A program made the position numbers and the translations under genes. 46,626 nt of DNA from RGIG8306 sp964566025 (GTDB lineage: Bacteria; Bacillota; Clostridia; Lachnospirales; Lachnospiraceae): contig CAZMHF010000011.1 in the NCBI GenBank assembly GCA_964566025.1, positions 1-46,626 on the forward strand, read 5' to 3'. Below are positions 1-7,846 of this stretch, piece by piece. Each line of letters starts with the position of its first letter. Position 1 is the stretch's first letter. The notes under the pieces are model-generated. The model did not search any database. It was not told the origin of the DNA and saw nothing but the letters and a program-made list of their open reading frames with translations.

Positions 1-75
1 CGAGCATTTAAGAAAATATAAAAAGATAATTAGAAATTTATACTTTGTTTAAAGAGAAAAATAGGCATTCTAATT

Positions 76-447
76 ATGATGCTCATATTAATTTTATTTG
101 CAGGCTGCAAAAATGATTTGAAAACCTCAACAACAGCCGATGTGCCAGAAGATAGTTCGCGTTTGGAAATATCGTCTACCCCTTCAACAAAAAAACCAAT
201 CATTGTATATACGAAGGAAGAATCAATTATTATTGCAAAAAAACGAGTTAGAGAGGTTTATGAAAAAAAAATAGATGATGAGTTTGAGCTTGTAGTGGGA
301 GAGGTTTCACTAAAAGAGAACGACATTCACGCGTACTGGGAAGTGCCTATTGAAATTATTTGTGAAGGGGATAGAACTTATAAGAGCTTCGTCGAGATAT
401 ATATAACGAAAGATGAAGTTGTCGTTATGACGTGTGCAGCAAATTGA
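76..447 (+). CDS. Small putative lipoprotein, function unknown
   Basis: Encodes 123 residues beginning with a hydrophobic stretch that ends in a lipobox-like LFAGC, so the mature protein would be lipid-anchored at Cys11 and face outward. The rest is charged and low in complexity (Ser/Thr-rich near residues 15-40), followed by a segment with alternating beta-like pattern to the end. I do not recognise the family. The start is uncertain: the signal lacks the usual positive N-terminus, while the frame stays open upstream to position 34 and would add a basic stretch (KRK), but no ATG, GTG or TTG is in frame there. The 5' end may therefore be degraded. No promoter is visible in the 75 bases before it. 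Confidence 0.55.
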   Translation: MMLILILFAGCKNDLKTSTTADVPEDSSRLEISSTPSTKKPIIVYTKEESIIIAKKRVREVYEKKIDDEFELVVGEVSLKENDIHAYWEVPIEIICEGDRTYKSFVEIYITKDEVVVMTCAAN

Positions 448-522
448 GGATGGGGTCAATAATTACCCGAGAAAAATCTTAGGGTACAAATTAGCAAACG
501 AACTCTATTTTCAATGAAAAAA

Positions 523-540
523 TTCTCCCCTAGGGGAGAA
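523..540. terminator. 18-bp perfect palindrome, possible weak terminator
   Basis: TTCTCCCCT is followed directly by its reverse complement AGGGGAGAA. It lies 75 bases after the lipoprotein gene. The stem is GC-rich but there is no T-run immediately after it (the nearest T-rich stretch is at 562-571), so a terminator role is only possible. Confidence 0.35.
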
Positions 541-570
541 AACTAGCAGTAGAGGTGTTGAATTTATTTT

Positions 571-716
571 TAATCTCCCAAGGAAGTCCCCCGCCTCTTA
601 GGCGGGGGACTTCCTTGTTTCAGTGGGAGTTCAAGCTCCCACTGAAATAGCAGCGAAGCTGCTGGGATGGAGGTCACTAGAAAGTAGCGAAGCGGATTTC
701 GAGTATCCGCATTGAC
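571..716 (+). repeat. Structured repeat element, copy 1 (146 bp)
   Basis: Begins TAATCTCCCAAGG and ends GAGTATCCGCATTGAC. Contains in order: a 16-bp stem (arm AAGGAAGTCCCCCGCC, loop TCTTA), a 12-bp stem (arm TTTCAGTGGGAG, loop TTCAAG), a short stem GCAGC-GAA-GCTGC, a linker with CTA-GAAAG-TAG and GC-GAA-GC mini-stems, and a terminal stem GCGGAT/ATCCGC with loop TTCGAGT. Other copies are at 28021-28171, 34291-34479 and 45927-46073, all in the same orientation. This copy has the perfect form of the first hairpin. It encodes no protein. Confidence 0.9.
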
Positions 717-784
717 TTGGTTTTTATGAAAGTTGGGCAATTAAACTTGCAATTCTCAAAAGATAAAAAAAATAAAAAAAGTGC

Positions 785-813
785 TTGCATTTCAAAAATA
801 GATGTAGTATGAT
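785..813 (+). promoter_or_regulatory. Promoter of the S10 ribosomal protein operon
   Basis: TTGCAT at 785-790, a 17-bp spacer and TATGAT at 808-813. Transcription would start near 820, giving a leader of about 265 nt before rpsJ. Confidence 0.75.
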
Positions 814-819
814 TTAACG

Positions 820-1085
820 TGCTGTGACATGATAGCAGTGAAGCGAGAGGTTGTTACTATTGAAAATAGTAGGTTTTCCGTGGAGCGAATGTCAAGAAAT
901 CTCGATAGTGAGATTAACAATCTGGCGACAAGTCACTGTACTAACCATCTGCCTTTGTGCAGAAATGACGTGTAGTAGAAGTAAACAGACGGATTTATGT
1001 CCGACAAATTACGACACACACGGGAATGTGTACAGTCACCGCTTGTTGTACTTTAAGAAAGTGCGAAAAGGAGGCGACTTTTTTT
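820..1085 (+). promoter_or_regulatory. Structured leader of the S10 operon
   Basis: Untranslated stretch between the promoter and rpsJ. Several small hairpins can be drawn: AATCTC/GAGATT near 898-915, TCTGC/GCAGA near 950-965, CGGA/TCCG at 990-1003 and ACACA/TGTGT at 1016-1031. A long leader is compatible with feedback control by a ribosomal protein (in Escherichia coli L4 acts on the S10 leader), but I see no motif that identifies the ligand. No convincing small gene is present. Together with the repeat at 571-716 this explains the gene-free stretch 448-1085. Confidence 0.45.
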
Positions 1086-1403
1086 ATGGCAAGTCAAGTA
1101 ATGAGAATCACATTGAAAGCGTATGATCACCAATTAGTTGATCAATCAGCGAAGAAGATCATTGAAACTGTTAAGAAAACAGGTTCACAAGTAAGTGGTC
1201 CGGTACCTCTTCCTACTAAAAAGGAAGTAATCACAATTCTAAGAGCAGTACATAAGTACAAAGACTCTAGAGAGCAGTTCGAACAAAGAACGCACAAAAG
1301 ACTTATCGATATTATTACACCAAATCAAAAAACAGTTGATGCATTATCACGTTTAGAGATGCCAGTAGGTGTTAGCATTAATATCAAAATGAAAACGAAA
1401 TAA
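1086..1403 (+). CDS. rpsJ: 30S ribosomal protein S10
   Basis: 105 residues, the usual S10 length. Contains the typical opening MRITLKAYDHQLVD and the S10 signature region around AVHKYKDSREQFEQRTHKR. S10 sits in the head of the 30S subunit, and in other bacteria it also partners NusB in antitermination. The ATG at 1086 is chosen because AAAAGGAGG ends about 10 bases upstream; an earlier in-frame start at 1026 would add a non-conserved leader inside the 5' UTR. First gene of the operon. The str operon genes (fusA, tuf), which precede rpsJ in many Firmicutes, are absent here. Confidence 0.98.
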   Translation: MASQVMRITLKAYDHQLVDQSAKKIIETVKKTGSQVSGPVPLPTKKEVITILRAVHKYKDSREQFEQRTHKRLIDIITPNQKTVDALSRLEMPVGVSINIKMKTK

Positions 1404-1512
1404 TCATTTCGTTAGAAAAAACAAGAGTAAATCCTGAATTGGTTTTAGTAACTGTTCTAGGATGATTGCCCAAAAGGCAATCCGCTGTAGAAAATTCACA
1501 GGAGGCATTATA

Positions 1513-2148
1513 ATGAAGAAAGCGATTTTAGCTACAAAAATCGGAATGACACAAATCTTCAATGAAGATGGACAATTAATTCCGGTAACTGTTCTTCAAG
1601 CTGGACCATGTGTAGTAACACAGGTTAAGACAGTAGAGAATGACGGTTACAGCGCAGTACAAGTTGGATTTGTTGATCGCAGAGAAAAACTAATTAGCAA
1701 ACCACAAAAGAACCATTTTGACAAAGCAGGTGTTTCTTACAAACGTTACGTAAGAGAGTTCAGACTAGAAGATGCTGAAAACTATGAAGTAAAACAAGAA
1801 ATCACAGCAGATATTTTCGCTGCAGGCGAGAAAATCGATGCAACAGCTTTTTCAAAGGGTAAAGGATTCCAAGGTGCGATTAAGCGTCACGGACAATCAA
1901 GAGGACCTATGGCTCACGGTTCAAAGTTCCACCGTCATGCTGGTTCAAATGGTGCCGCTACATCACCAGGACGTGTTTTCAAAGGAAAGAAGATGCCTGG
2001 ACACATGGGAAATAAAAAGCATACAATCCAAAATCTTGAGATCGTTCGTGTAGATGCTGAACAAAACATGATTTTAGTTAAAGGATGCGTTCCAGGACCA
2101 AAAAAATGCCTTGTAACGCTCAAAGAAACAGTAAAGGTTTCTAAGTAA
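1513..2148 (+). CDS. rplC: 50S ribosomal protein L3
   Basis: 211 residues starting MKKAILATKIGMTQIF, typical of L3. The conserved region GKGFQGAIKRHGQSRGPMAHGSK marks the loop that reaches toward the peptidyl transferase centre. L3 is an early assembly protein of the 50S subunit. The ATG at 1513 has AGGAGG seven bases upstream; an earlier in-frame ATG at 1462 lies within a small stem (GATTGCC/GGCAATC, about 1463-1482) and is not conserved. Second gene of the S10 operon, 109 bases after rpsJ. Confidence 0.98.
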   Translation: MKKAILATKIGMTQIFNEDGQLIPVTVLQAGPCVVTQVKTVENDGYSAVQVGFVDRREKLISKPQKNHFDKAGVSYKRYVREFRLEDAENYEVKQEITADIFAAGEKIDATAFSKGKGFQGAIKRHGQSRGPMAHGSKFHRHAGSNGAATSPGRVFKGKKMPGHMGNKKHTIQNLEIVRVDAEQNMILVKGCVPGPKKCLVTLKETVKVSK

Positions 2149-2176
2149 CTTTTACAAAGAAAGGAGGATCACACAG

Positions 2177-2797
2177 ATGGCAAAAGTATCTGTTTATAAT
2201 ATGGAAGGCAAAAAAGTTGGCGACATTACATTAAATGATGCAGTATTCGGCGTTCCTATGAACGAGCATTTAGTGAAAATGGCTGTTACACAGCAATTAG
2301 CAAACAATCGCCAAGGTACTCAAAAAGCAAAAACACGTGCCGAAGTTTCTGGTGGCGGAAGAAAGCCATGGAAGCAAAAAGGTACAGGTAATGCAAGACA
2401 AGGTTCTACAAGATCTCCACAATGGACAGGCGGTGGTGTTGTATTCGCACCAACTCCAAGAGATTACTCGTTCAAACTTAACAAGAAAGAAAAAAGAAAA
2501 GCATTGCTTTCAGTATTGTCCGCAAAAGTAACAGATAGCAAATTTTTAGTGCTTGACACATTAGAGCTTGCTGAAATCAAAACAAAAAATATGATTAAGG
2601 TTCTTGATAACTTAAAGGTAGCAAAAGCAATTGTTGTGTTACCAGAGAAGAACGATAATGTTTATTTATCAACAAGAAACTTACCAACAGTAACAACGAC
2701 TTTTGTAAATACGCTTAACGTATTTGATCTACTTAAATACGATACAGTAATTACAACAAAAGCAGCAGTTGAAAAGATTGAGGAGGTTTATGTATAA
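2177..2797 (+). CDS. rplD: 50S ribosomal protein L4
   Basis: 206 residues, standard L4 length. The basic loop TRAEVSGGGRKPWKQKGTG and the following GSTRSPQWTGGGVVFAP are the hallmark of the extended arm lining the exit tunnel. L4 is the autoregulator of the S10 operon in Escherichia coli; whether it acts on the leader here is unknown. An AAGGAGG site precedes the ATG. Its stop TAA overlaps the ATG of rplW by one base, indicating translational coupling. Confidence 0.98.
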   Translation: MAKVSVYNMEGKKVGDITLNDAVFGVPMNEHLVKMAVTQQLANNRQGTQKAKTRAEVSGGGRKPWKQKGTGNARQGSTRSPQWTGGGVVFAPTPRDYSFKLNKKEKRKALLSVLSAKVTDSKFLVLDTLELAEIKTKNMIKVLDNLKVAKAIVVLPEKNDNVYLSTRNLPTVTTTFVNTLNVFDLLKYDTVITTKAAVEKIEEVYV

Positions 2798-3096
2798 TGG
2801 CAAACTTAAAATATTATGATGTAATCCTCAAACCTGTCGTGACAGAAAAGAGTATGAACCAAATGGGAGAAAAGAAATATTCTTTCCTAGTTCATCCTGA
2901 AGCAAACAAAGTGTTGATTAGAGAAGCTGTTGAAAAAATGTTCCCAGGAACAAAAGTAGCAAGCGTTAACACAATGAATAACGATGGTAAGACAAAAAGA
3001 AGAGGAAGAACCGAAGGTAAGACCTCTAAGACGAAGAAGGCAATCGTTAAATTAACAGACGAAAGCGCTGATATCGAAATTTTTGCAGGACTTTAA
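2797..3096 (+). CDS. rplW: 50S ribosomal protein L23
   Basis: 99 residues with the L23 opening YYDVILKPVVTEKSM and a basic loop (KTKRRGRTEGKTSKTKKA) that contacts 23S rRNA. L23 lies at the tunnel exit, where signal recognition particle and trigger factor dock. The start overlaps the rplD stop by one base (TAATG), and the ribosome binding site GAGGAGG lies inside the end of rplD. It is followed by an 89-base gap holding a strong hairpin before rplB. Confidence 0.98.
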   Translation: MANLKYYDVILKPVVTEKSMNQMGEKKYSFLVHPEANKVLIREAVEKMFPGTKVASVNTMNNDGKTKRRGRTEGKTSKTKKAIVKLTDESADIEIFAGL

Positions 3097-3118
3097 TTCA
3101 CTTAGAGTCAACTACTAT

Positions 3119-3171
3119 ACGTCTTAAGGCTGCCCGCCTTAAAAAGACGTGATAATAAACCTTCAAGGTTT
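3119..3171 (+). other. Intercistronic hairpins between rplW and rplB
   Basis: ACGTCT at 3119-3124 pairs with AGACGT at 3145-3150, enclosing TAAGGC-TGCCC-GCCTTA. A second palindrome, AAACCTT-C-AAGGTTT, is at 3157-3171. There is no T-run, so this is not a classical terminator. An RNA processing or translation-control site within the long mRNA is possible. Confidence 0.6.
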
Positions 3172-3185
3172 GAAAGGAGTTTTTC

Positions 3186-4028
3186 ATGGGCATTAAAACA
3201 TACAAACCGTATACCCCTTCCAGACGCCAGATGACAGGATTGGATTTCACAGAAATCACAAAGTCAGAACCAGAAAAATCATTGGTAACATCGCTTAGCA
3301 AAAATGCTGGACGTAATAACCAAGGTAAAATAACAGTTAGACATCGTGGCGGTGGAAACAGAAGAAAATACAGAATTATTGATTTCAAGAGAAACAAAGA
3401 TGGTATTCCAGCTGTTGTAGCTGCAATCGAATACGATCCAAACAGAACAGCGAACATAGCACTACTTAATTACGCAGATGGTGAAAAAAGATATATCTTA
3501 GCACCAGCGAACTTAAAAGTAGGAAGCAAGCTTATGAGTGGACCAACAGCAGAAGCGAAAATCGGTAACGCGTTAGAGCTTTCAAATATTCCAATCGGTA
3601 CACAAATCCACAATATCGAGCTTTATCCAGGCGCAGGCGCTCAATTAGTTCGTTCGGCAGGTGTATCTGCTCAATTAATGGCCAAAGAAGGAAAATATGC
3701 AACACTTCGTTTGCCATCAGGAGAGATGAGAATGGTTCTTGCTAACTGTAAAGCAACAATTGGTGTAGTTGGCAACGGAGAGCACGCTCTTGTAAACTTA
3801 GGTAAAGCTGGTCGTGTGCGTCACATGGGCTTTAGACCTACAGTACGCGGTTCGGTTATGAACCCTAATGACCATCCACATGGTGGTGGTGAAGGTAAGG
3901 CAGGAATCGGTCGTCCGGGTCCAAGCACACCTTGGGGTAAACCAGCTTTAGGATTGAAGACAAGAAAGAAAAACAAACAATCTAATAAGTTAATCGTAAG
4001 AAGACGTGATGGTAAATCAACTAAATAA
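3186..4028 (+). CDS. rplB: 50S ribosomal protein L2
   Basis: 280 residues, close to the usual 275-277. It opens MGIKTYKPYTPSRRQMT and carries the signature VRGSVMNPNDHPHGGGEGK near the C-terminus, which includes the conserved His near the peptidyl transferase centre. L2 binds 23S rRNA and is needed for subunit association. GAAAGGAG precedes the ATG. It follows the intercistronic hairpin and is 21 bases upstream of rpsS. Confidence 0.98.
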   Translation: MGIKTYKPYTPSRRQMTGLDFTEITKSEPEKSLVTSLSKNAGRNNQGKITVRHRGGGNRRKYRIIDFKRNKDGIPAVVAAIEYDPNRTANIALLNYADGEKRYILAPANLKVGSKLMSGPTAEAKIGNALELSNIPIGTQIHNIELYPGAGAQLVRSAGVSAQLMAKEGKYATLRLPSGEMRMVLANCKATIGVVGNGEHALVNLGKAGRVRHMGFRPTVRGSVMNPNDHPHGGGEGKAGIGRPGPSTPWGKPALGLKTRKKNKQSNKLIVRRRDGKSTK

Positions 4029-4049
4029 TTGTGAATAAGGAGGTAACCT

Positions 4050-4328
4050 ATGAGTCGCTCATTGAAAAAAGGACCATTTGCAGACGAGTCTCTACTAAAG
4101 AAAATCGATGCATTGAATGAGAAGAACGAAAAAACGGTTGTGAAGACATGGTCTCGCCGTTCAACAATATTCCCTCAAATGGTTGGTCATACAATCGCAG
4201 TTCATGATGGTAGAAAACATATTCCAGTTTATGTGACAGAAGATATGGTTGGACATAAATTAGGAGAATTCGTTGCTACTAGAACATATAGAGGGCATGG
4301 AAAAGACGATAAAAAGTCACGCAGATAG
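4050..4328 (+). CDS. rpsS: 30S ribosomal protein S19
   Basis: 92 residues beginning MSRSLKKGPFAD, with the conserved MVGHTIAVHDGRKHIPVYVTEDMVGHKLGEFV region split across the middle of the protein. S19 forms a complex with S13 in the 30S head and contacts the A-site finger. AAGGAGG precedes the ATG. Between rplB and rplV in the standard order. Confidence 0.98.
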   Translation: MSRSLKKGPFADESLLKKIDALNEKNEKTVVKTWSRRSTIFPQMVGHTIAVHDGRKHIPVYVTEDMVGHKLGEFVATRTYRGHGKDDKKSRR

Positions 4329-4353
4329 GACAGTTTGAAAGGAGGTTTTATCC

Positions 4354-4740
4354 ATGGCAAGAGGACATAGATCCCAGATAAAAAGAGAAAGAAATGCACA
4401 GAAGGATACCAGACCATCAGCTAAGTTGTCTTATGCTAGAGTATCGGTTCAAAAAGCTTGTTTCGTACTAGACGCGGTAAGAGGTAAAGATGTTAAGTCA
4501 GCACTTGCAATTTTAACTTACAATCCTAGATATGCATCAAGCCTTATCCTTAAACTTTTGCAATCCGCTATTGCGAATGCAGAAAATAACAATAACATGA
4601 ATGTTGACAATCTATACATTGAAGAATGTTATGCAAACAAAGGTCCTACAATGAAGAGAGTTAAACCAAGAGCACAAGGAAGAGCTTATCGCATTGAAAA
4701 AAGAATGAGCCACATTACTGTTGTGCTTAATGAAAGATAG
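4354..4740 (+). CDS. rplV: 50S ribosomal protein L22
   Basis: 128 residues. The conserved helix and the beta-hairpin region VKPRAQGRAYRIEKRMSHIT identify L22, whose extended loop lines the exit tunnel near the macrolide-binding constriction. The N-terminus is about 12-15 residues longer and more basic (ARGHRSQIKRERNAQKDTR) than the shortest L22 proteins, which is common in Clostridia. The start has GAAAGGAGG upstream. rpsC follows after nine bases. Confidence 0.98.
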   Translation: MARGHRSQIKRERNAQKDTRPSAKLSYARVSVQKACFVLDAVRGKDVKSALAILTYNPRYASSLILKLLQSAIANAENNNNMNVDNLYIEECYANKGPTMKRVKPRAQGRAYRIEKRMSHITVVLNER

Positions 4741-4749
4741 GAGGACAAG

Positions 4750-5403
4750 ATGGGACAGAAAGTTAATCCTCATGGTTTAAGAGTTGGTGTTGTGAAGGAT
4801 TGGGATTCAAGATGGTATGCTGAAAAAGAATTTTCAGAGTATCTTGTAGAAGACTACAACATCCGAAAATTTATCAAGAATAAATTATATGGAGCTGGTA
4901 TCGCGAAAATTGAGATCGAAAGATCAACAGATCGCGTAAAAGCAATCATTTACACTGCAAAACCTGGGTTGGTAATCGGTAAGGGCGGCGCTGAGATCGA
5001 AAGAATCAAAGCGGAAATTCAAACGCTTACGAAGAACAAAGTATTCGTGGACATTAAAGAAGTTAGACGACCTGACTTAGATGCTACCTTAGTTGCAGAA
5101 AAAATTGCAGCTCAATTAGAAGCACGTGTTTCTTTCAGAAGAGCAATGAAATCCTGTATGACAGGAACAATGCGTTCAGGAGCACTTGGAATTAAGACAT
5201 CTGTTTCAGGACGTTTAGGTGGTGCTGATATGGCTCGTACAGAGTTCTACAGCGAAGGAACAATTCCACTACAAACACTCCGTGCAGATATCGATTATGG
5301 ATTCGCAGAAGCTGACACAACTTTTGGTAAAGTTGGCGTTAAAGTTTGGATTTATAAAGGCGAAATCCTCCCAACGAAAGCTAAGGAAGGGGGAGCACAA
5401 TAA
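4750..5403 (+). CDS. rpsC: 30S ribosomal protein S3
   Basis: 217 residues opening MGQKVNPHGLRVGV. The KH domain motif VIGKGGAEIERI is visible near residues 77-88, followed by the C-terminal S3 domain with SGRLGGADMARTE. S3 lies at the mRNA entry tunnel and contributes to the ribosomal helicase activity. The AGGAGG site lies at the rplV stop. The TAA stop shares a base with the rplP start (TAATG). Confidence 0.98.
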   Translation: MGQKVNPHGLRVGVVKDWDSRWYAEKEFSEYLVEDYNIRKFIKNKLYGAGIAKIEIERSTDRVKAIIYTAKPGLVIGKGGAEIERIKAEIQTLTKNKVFVDIKEVRRPDLDATLVAEKIAAQLEARVSFRRAMKSCMTGTMRSGALGIKTSVSGRLGGADMARTEFYSEGTIPLQTLRADIDYGFAEADTTFGKVGVKVWIYKGEILPTKAKEGGAQ

Positions 5404-5840
5404 TGTTAATGCCTAAAAGAGTAAAGCGCCGTAAGCAATTTAGAGGCAATATGAAGGGCAAAGCTACAAGAGGTAATGTTCTAGCATATGGCGAATTTGG
5501 TATTGTTGCAACAGAACCATGTTGGATTAAATCAAACCAAATCGAAGCAGCCCGTATTGCAATGACACGTTATATTAAACGTGGTGGTAAGGTTTGGATC
5601 AAAATCTTCCCTGATAAACCAGTTACAGCAAAACCTGCTGAAACTCGTATGGGTTCCGGAAAAGGTTCACTTGAGTATTGGGTAGCAGTTGTTAAACCAG
5701 GACGCGTAATGTTTGAAATTGCAGGTGTTCCTGAAGAAACAGCAAGAGAAGCATTAAGACTTGCGACACATAAGTTACCATGCAAATGTAAAATCGTTTC
5801 TCGTGCAGATTTAGAAGGCGGTGATAACAGTGAAAAATAG
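5403..5840 (+). CDS. rplP: 50S ribosomal protein L16
   Basis: 145 residues with the opening MLMPKRVKRRKQFRG and the conserved MGSGKGSLEYWVAVVKPG segment. L16 organises the A-site region of the 50S subunit. The first ATG (5403) matches the family N-terminus (MLxPKRVK) better than the ATG at 5409, and it overlaps the rpsC stop by one base. The C-terminus overlaps the rpmC start by 11 bases, indicating coupled translation. Confidence 0.98.
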   Translation: MLMPKRVKRRKQFRGNMKGKATRGNVLAYGEFGIVATEPCWIKSNQIEAARIAMTRYIKRGGKVWIKIFPDKPVTAKPAETRMGSGKGSLEYWVAVVKPGRVMFEIAGVPEETAREALRLATHKLPCKCKIVSRADLEGGDNSEK

Positions 5841-6036
5841 TTATTTAGCGGATTTAAAAGGCAAATCTGTTTCAGATTTAAATAATGAGTTAGTAGCTGC
5901 GAAAAAGGAACTTTTTAATTTAAGATTCCAAAATGCAACGAACCAATTAGATAATACGGCAAGAATTACAGAAGTACGTAAGAATGTTGCTCGTATTCAA
6001 ACAATCCTAGCTGAAAAAGCAAAGGTTAGTGAGTAA
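5830..6036 (+). CDS. rpmC: 50S ribosomal protein L29
   Basis: 68 residues from a GTG start, beginning MKNSYLADLKGKSVSDL and containing the L29 core ELFNLRFQNATNQLDNTARI. L29 sits by the tunnel exit next to L23. The GTG at 5830 is preferred over the in-frame GTG at 5821 because it gives the usual L29 length and leaves GAAGGCGGTGATAA as an upstream binding site. It overlaps the end of rplP. Confidence 0.93.
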   Translation: MKNSYLADLKGKSVSDLNNELVAAKKELFNLRFQNATNQLDNTARITEVRKNVARIQTILAEKAKVSE

Positions 6037-6056
6037 TCCAGAAAGGAGGAATGGTT

Positions 6057-6311
6057 GTGGAAAGAAATTTAAGAAAAACTCGTACCGGTAAAGTAGTAAG
6101 CAATAAAATGGATAAAACAATCGTTGTTGCTGTAGTTGATAACGTAAGACATCCTTTATATGGCAAAATTGTTAAGAGAACATATAAATTAAAGGCTCAT
6201 GACGAAGAGAACGTTTGCAATATCGGTGACAAAGTTAAAGTAATGGAAACAAGACCTCTTTCTAAGGATAAAAGATGGAGACTCATAGAGGTACTTAATA
6301 AAGCAAAATAA
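6057..6311 (+). CDS. rpsQ: 30S ribosomal protein S17
   Basis: 84 residues, an OB-fold protein with the S17 pattern RNLRKTRTGKVVSNKMDKT at the start and later ETRPLSKDKRWRLIEV. It is a primary 16S rRNA binder of the 30S body. The GTG at 6057 is chosen because AAAGGAGG ends eight bases before it, while the ATG at 6051 would leave only a one-base spacing. Located between rpmC and rplN as usual. Confidence 0.95.
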   Translation: MERNLRKTRTGKVVSNKMDKTIVVAVVDNVRHPLYGKIVKRTYKLKAHDEENVCNIGDKVKVMETRPLSKDKRWRLIEVLNKAK

Positions 6312-6349
6312 TCGGATTGAGAATAATACGACTGAAAGGAGTATTAGAG

Positions 6350-6718
6350 ATGATTCAACAGGAATCTAGACTTAAAGTTGCCGATAATACCGGAGCAAAA
6401 GAAATCCTTTGTATCCGAGTATTGGGAGGCTCTTCAAAGAGATATGCTAATATTGGCGATGTCATTGTTGCAACTGTTAAAGATGCAACACCTGGTGGTG
6501 TTGTAAAGAAAGGTGACGTTGTTAAAGCTGTTGTCGTACGTACTGTAAAAGGCGCACGTCGTAAAGACGGATCTTATATTAAATTTGATGAGAACGCAGC
6601 TGTTATTATCAATGAAAATAAAAATCCTAAAGGAACCCGTATTTTTGGACCAGTAGCTAGAGAACTTCGTGAAAAGCAATACATGAAGATCATATCTTTG
6701 GCACCAGAAGTACTATAA
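6350..6718 (+). CDS. rplN: 50S ribosomal protein L14
   Basis: 122 residues, exactly the usual L14 length, opening MIQQESRLKVADNTGAKE. It carries the conserved KGDVVKAVVVRT and RIFGPVARELR segments. L14 lies at the subunit interface and is the docking site for the silencing factor RsfS. The ATG at 6350 is chosen over an in-frame upstream start at 6317 because of GAAAGGAG upstream and the conserved N-terminus. Confidence 0.98.
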   Translation: MIQQESRLKVADNTGAKEILCIRVLGGSSKRYANIGDVIVATVKDATPGGVVKKGDVVKAVVVRTVKGARRKDGSYIKFDENAAVIINENKNPKGTRIFGPVARELREKQYMKIISLAPEVL

Positions 6719-6730
6719 GGAGGTATCACC

Positions 6731-7060
6731 GTGGCAAACAAAATTAAAAAGGGAGACATGGTTCGTGTTATCACCGGAAAAGATAAATTAAAAGAAGGCA
6801 AAGTGCTTGCAGTAAAAGAAGGTGCAGTTCTAGTAGAAGGCATCAATCTTGTGCAAAAGCATACTAAGCCTAATGCAGCTAATCAAAATGGCGGTATTAT
6901 CAGTAAAGAATCTTATATTGATGTATCAAACGTTATGTTTTTAGCTGACGGTGAAGCAGTTCGTGTCGGATTTGAAGTAAAAGACGGTAAAAAATACCGT
7001 GTGAATAAAAAGACTGGCGCTGTGATTGATGAAATCAAAAAGCCTGAGAAGAAGAATTAA
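6731..7060 (+). CDS. rplX: 50S ribosomal protein L24
   Basis: 109 residues from a GTG start, with the KOW motif KKGDMVRVITGKDKLKEGKV at residues 6-25. L24 initiates 50S assembly by binding the 5' domain of 23S rRNA. AGGAGG lies about eight bases before the GTG. It has a Lys-rich C-terminus. In the spc segment between rplN and rplE. Confidence 0.98.
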   Translation: MANKIKKGDMVRVITGKDKLKEGKVLAVKEGAVLVEGINLVQKHTKPNAANQNGGIISKESYIDVSNVMFLADGEAVRVGFEVKDGKKYRVNKKTGAVIDEIKKPEKKN

Positions 7061-7078
7061 TGAGAGGAGGTCCTAAAG

Positions 7079-7621
7079 TTGAGTTCAAGATTACTTGAGT
7101 TTTATAATAGTGATGTAGTGCCTGCACTAATTAAGAAGTTCGAATATAAGAACGTTATGGAAGTGCCAAAGCTTAACAAGATTGTTATTAACATGGGCGT
7201 AGGCGAAGCAAAAGACAATGCAAAAGTATTGGATTCTGCAGTTAAAGAGCTTGAAACGATTACTGGCCAAAAAGCAGTAACAACAAAAGCTAAAAAATCA
7301 ATTGCTAACTTTAAGCTAAGAGAAGGTATGCCAATCGGTTGTAAAGTAACACTAAGAGGCAGTAAAATGTACGAATTCCTTGACCGCCTTGTGAATTTAT
7401 CATTACCACGTGTACGTGACTTTAGAGGGGTTAACCCTAACGCGTTCGACGGAAGAGGAAATTATGCTCTCGGCATTAGAGAACAACTTATTTTCCCTGA
7501 GATCGAGTACGATAAAGTAGACAAGACCAGAGGTATGGATATCATATTTGTTACAACGGCAAAGACAGATGAAGAAGCTCGCGAGTTACTTGCATTATTC
7601 AACATGCCATTTCAAAAATAG
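7079..7621 (+). CDS. rplE: 50S ribosomal protein L5
   Basis: 180 residues from a TTG start preceded by GAGGAGG with about nine bases of spacing. The family core KIVINMGVGEAKDN and VTLRGSKMYEFLDRLVN are present, as is RDFRGVNPNAFDGRGNY. L5 binds 5S rRNA and forms an intersubunit bridge with S13. The TTG start fits the length of homologues; no ATG lies nearby in frame. Confidence 0.97.
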   Translation: MSSRLLEFYNSDVVPALIKKFEYKNVMEVPKLNKIVINMGVGEAKDNAKVLDSAVKELETITGQKAVTTKAKKSIANFKLREGMPIGCKVTLRGSKMYEFLDRLVNLSLPRVRDFRGVNPNAFDGRGNYALGIREQLIFPEIEYDKVDKTRGMDIIFVTTAKTDEEARELLALFNMPFQK

Positions 7622-7637
7622 TTAGGAGGGAAAATTC

Positions 7638-7823
7638 ATGGCTAAAACTGCAATGAAATTAAAACAACAACGCAAACAAAAATTCTCTTCAAGAGAATAT
7701 AATCGTTGCAAAATTTGTGGCCGTCCGCATGCTTATTTAAGAAAATACGGCATTTGCAGAATTTGTTTTCGCGAGTTAGCATATAAAGGTCAAATTCCAG
7801 GTGTTAGAAAAGCAAGCTGGTAA
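7638..7823 (+). CDS. rpsZ: 30S ribosomal protein S14, zinc-binding type Z
   Basis: 61 residues, the short zinc-binding form. Two CxxC pairs are visible, CKIC at residues 27-30 and CRIC at about 43-46 (a C+ ribbon). S14 completes the 30S head. Some Firmicutes keep a second, zinc-free S14 elsewhere for zinc limitation; none is in this window. AGGAGGG precedes the ATG. Also named rpsN in many annotations. Confidence 0.97.
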   Translation: MAKTAMKLKQQRKQKFSSREYNRCKICGRPHAYLRKYGICRICFRELAYKGQIPGVRKASW

Positions 7824-7846
7824 GAAGTCGGAAGGAGGACGTAAAA

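Noticed and set aside
851..1126. Open frame in the S10 leader
   Set aside because: It runs through the predicted hairpins and into rpsJ in another frame, has no binding site and resembles no known protein.
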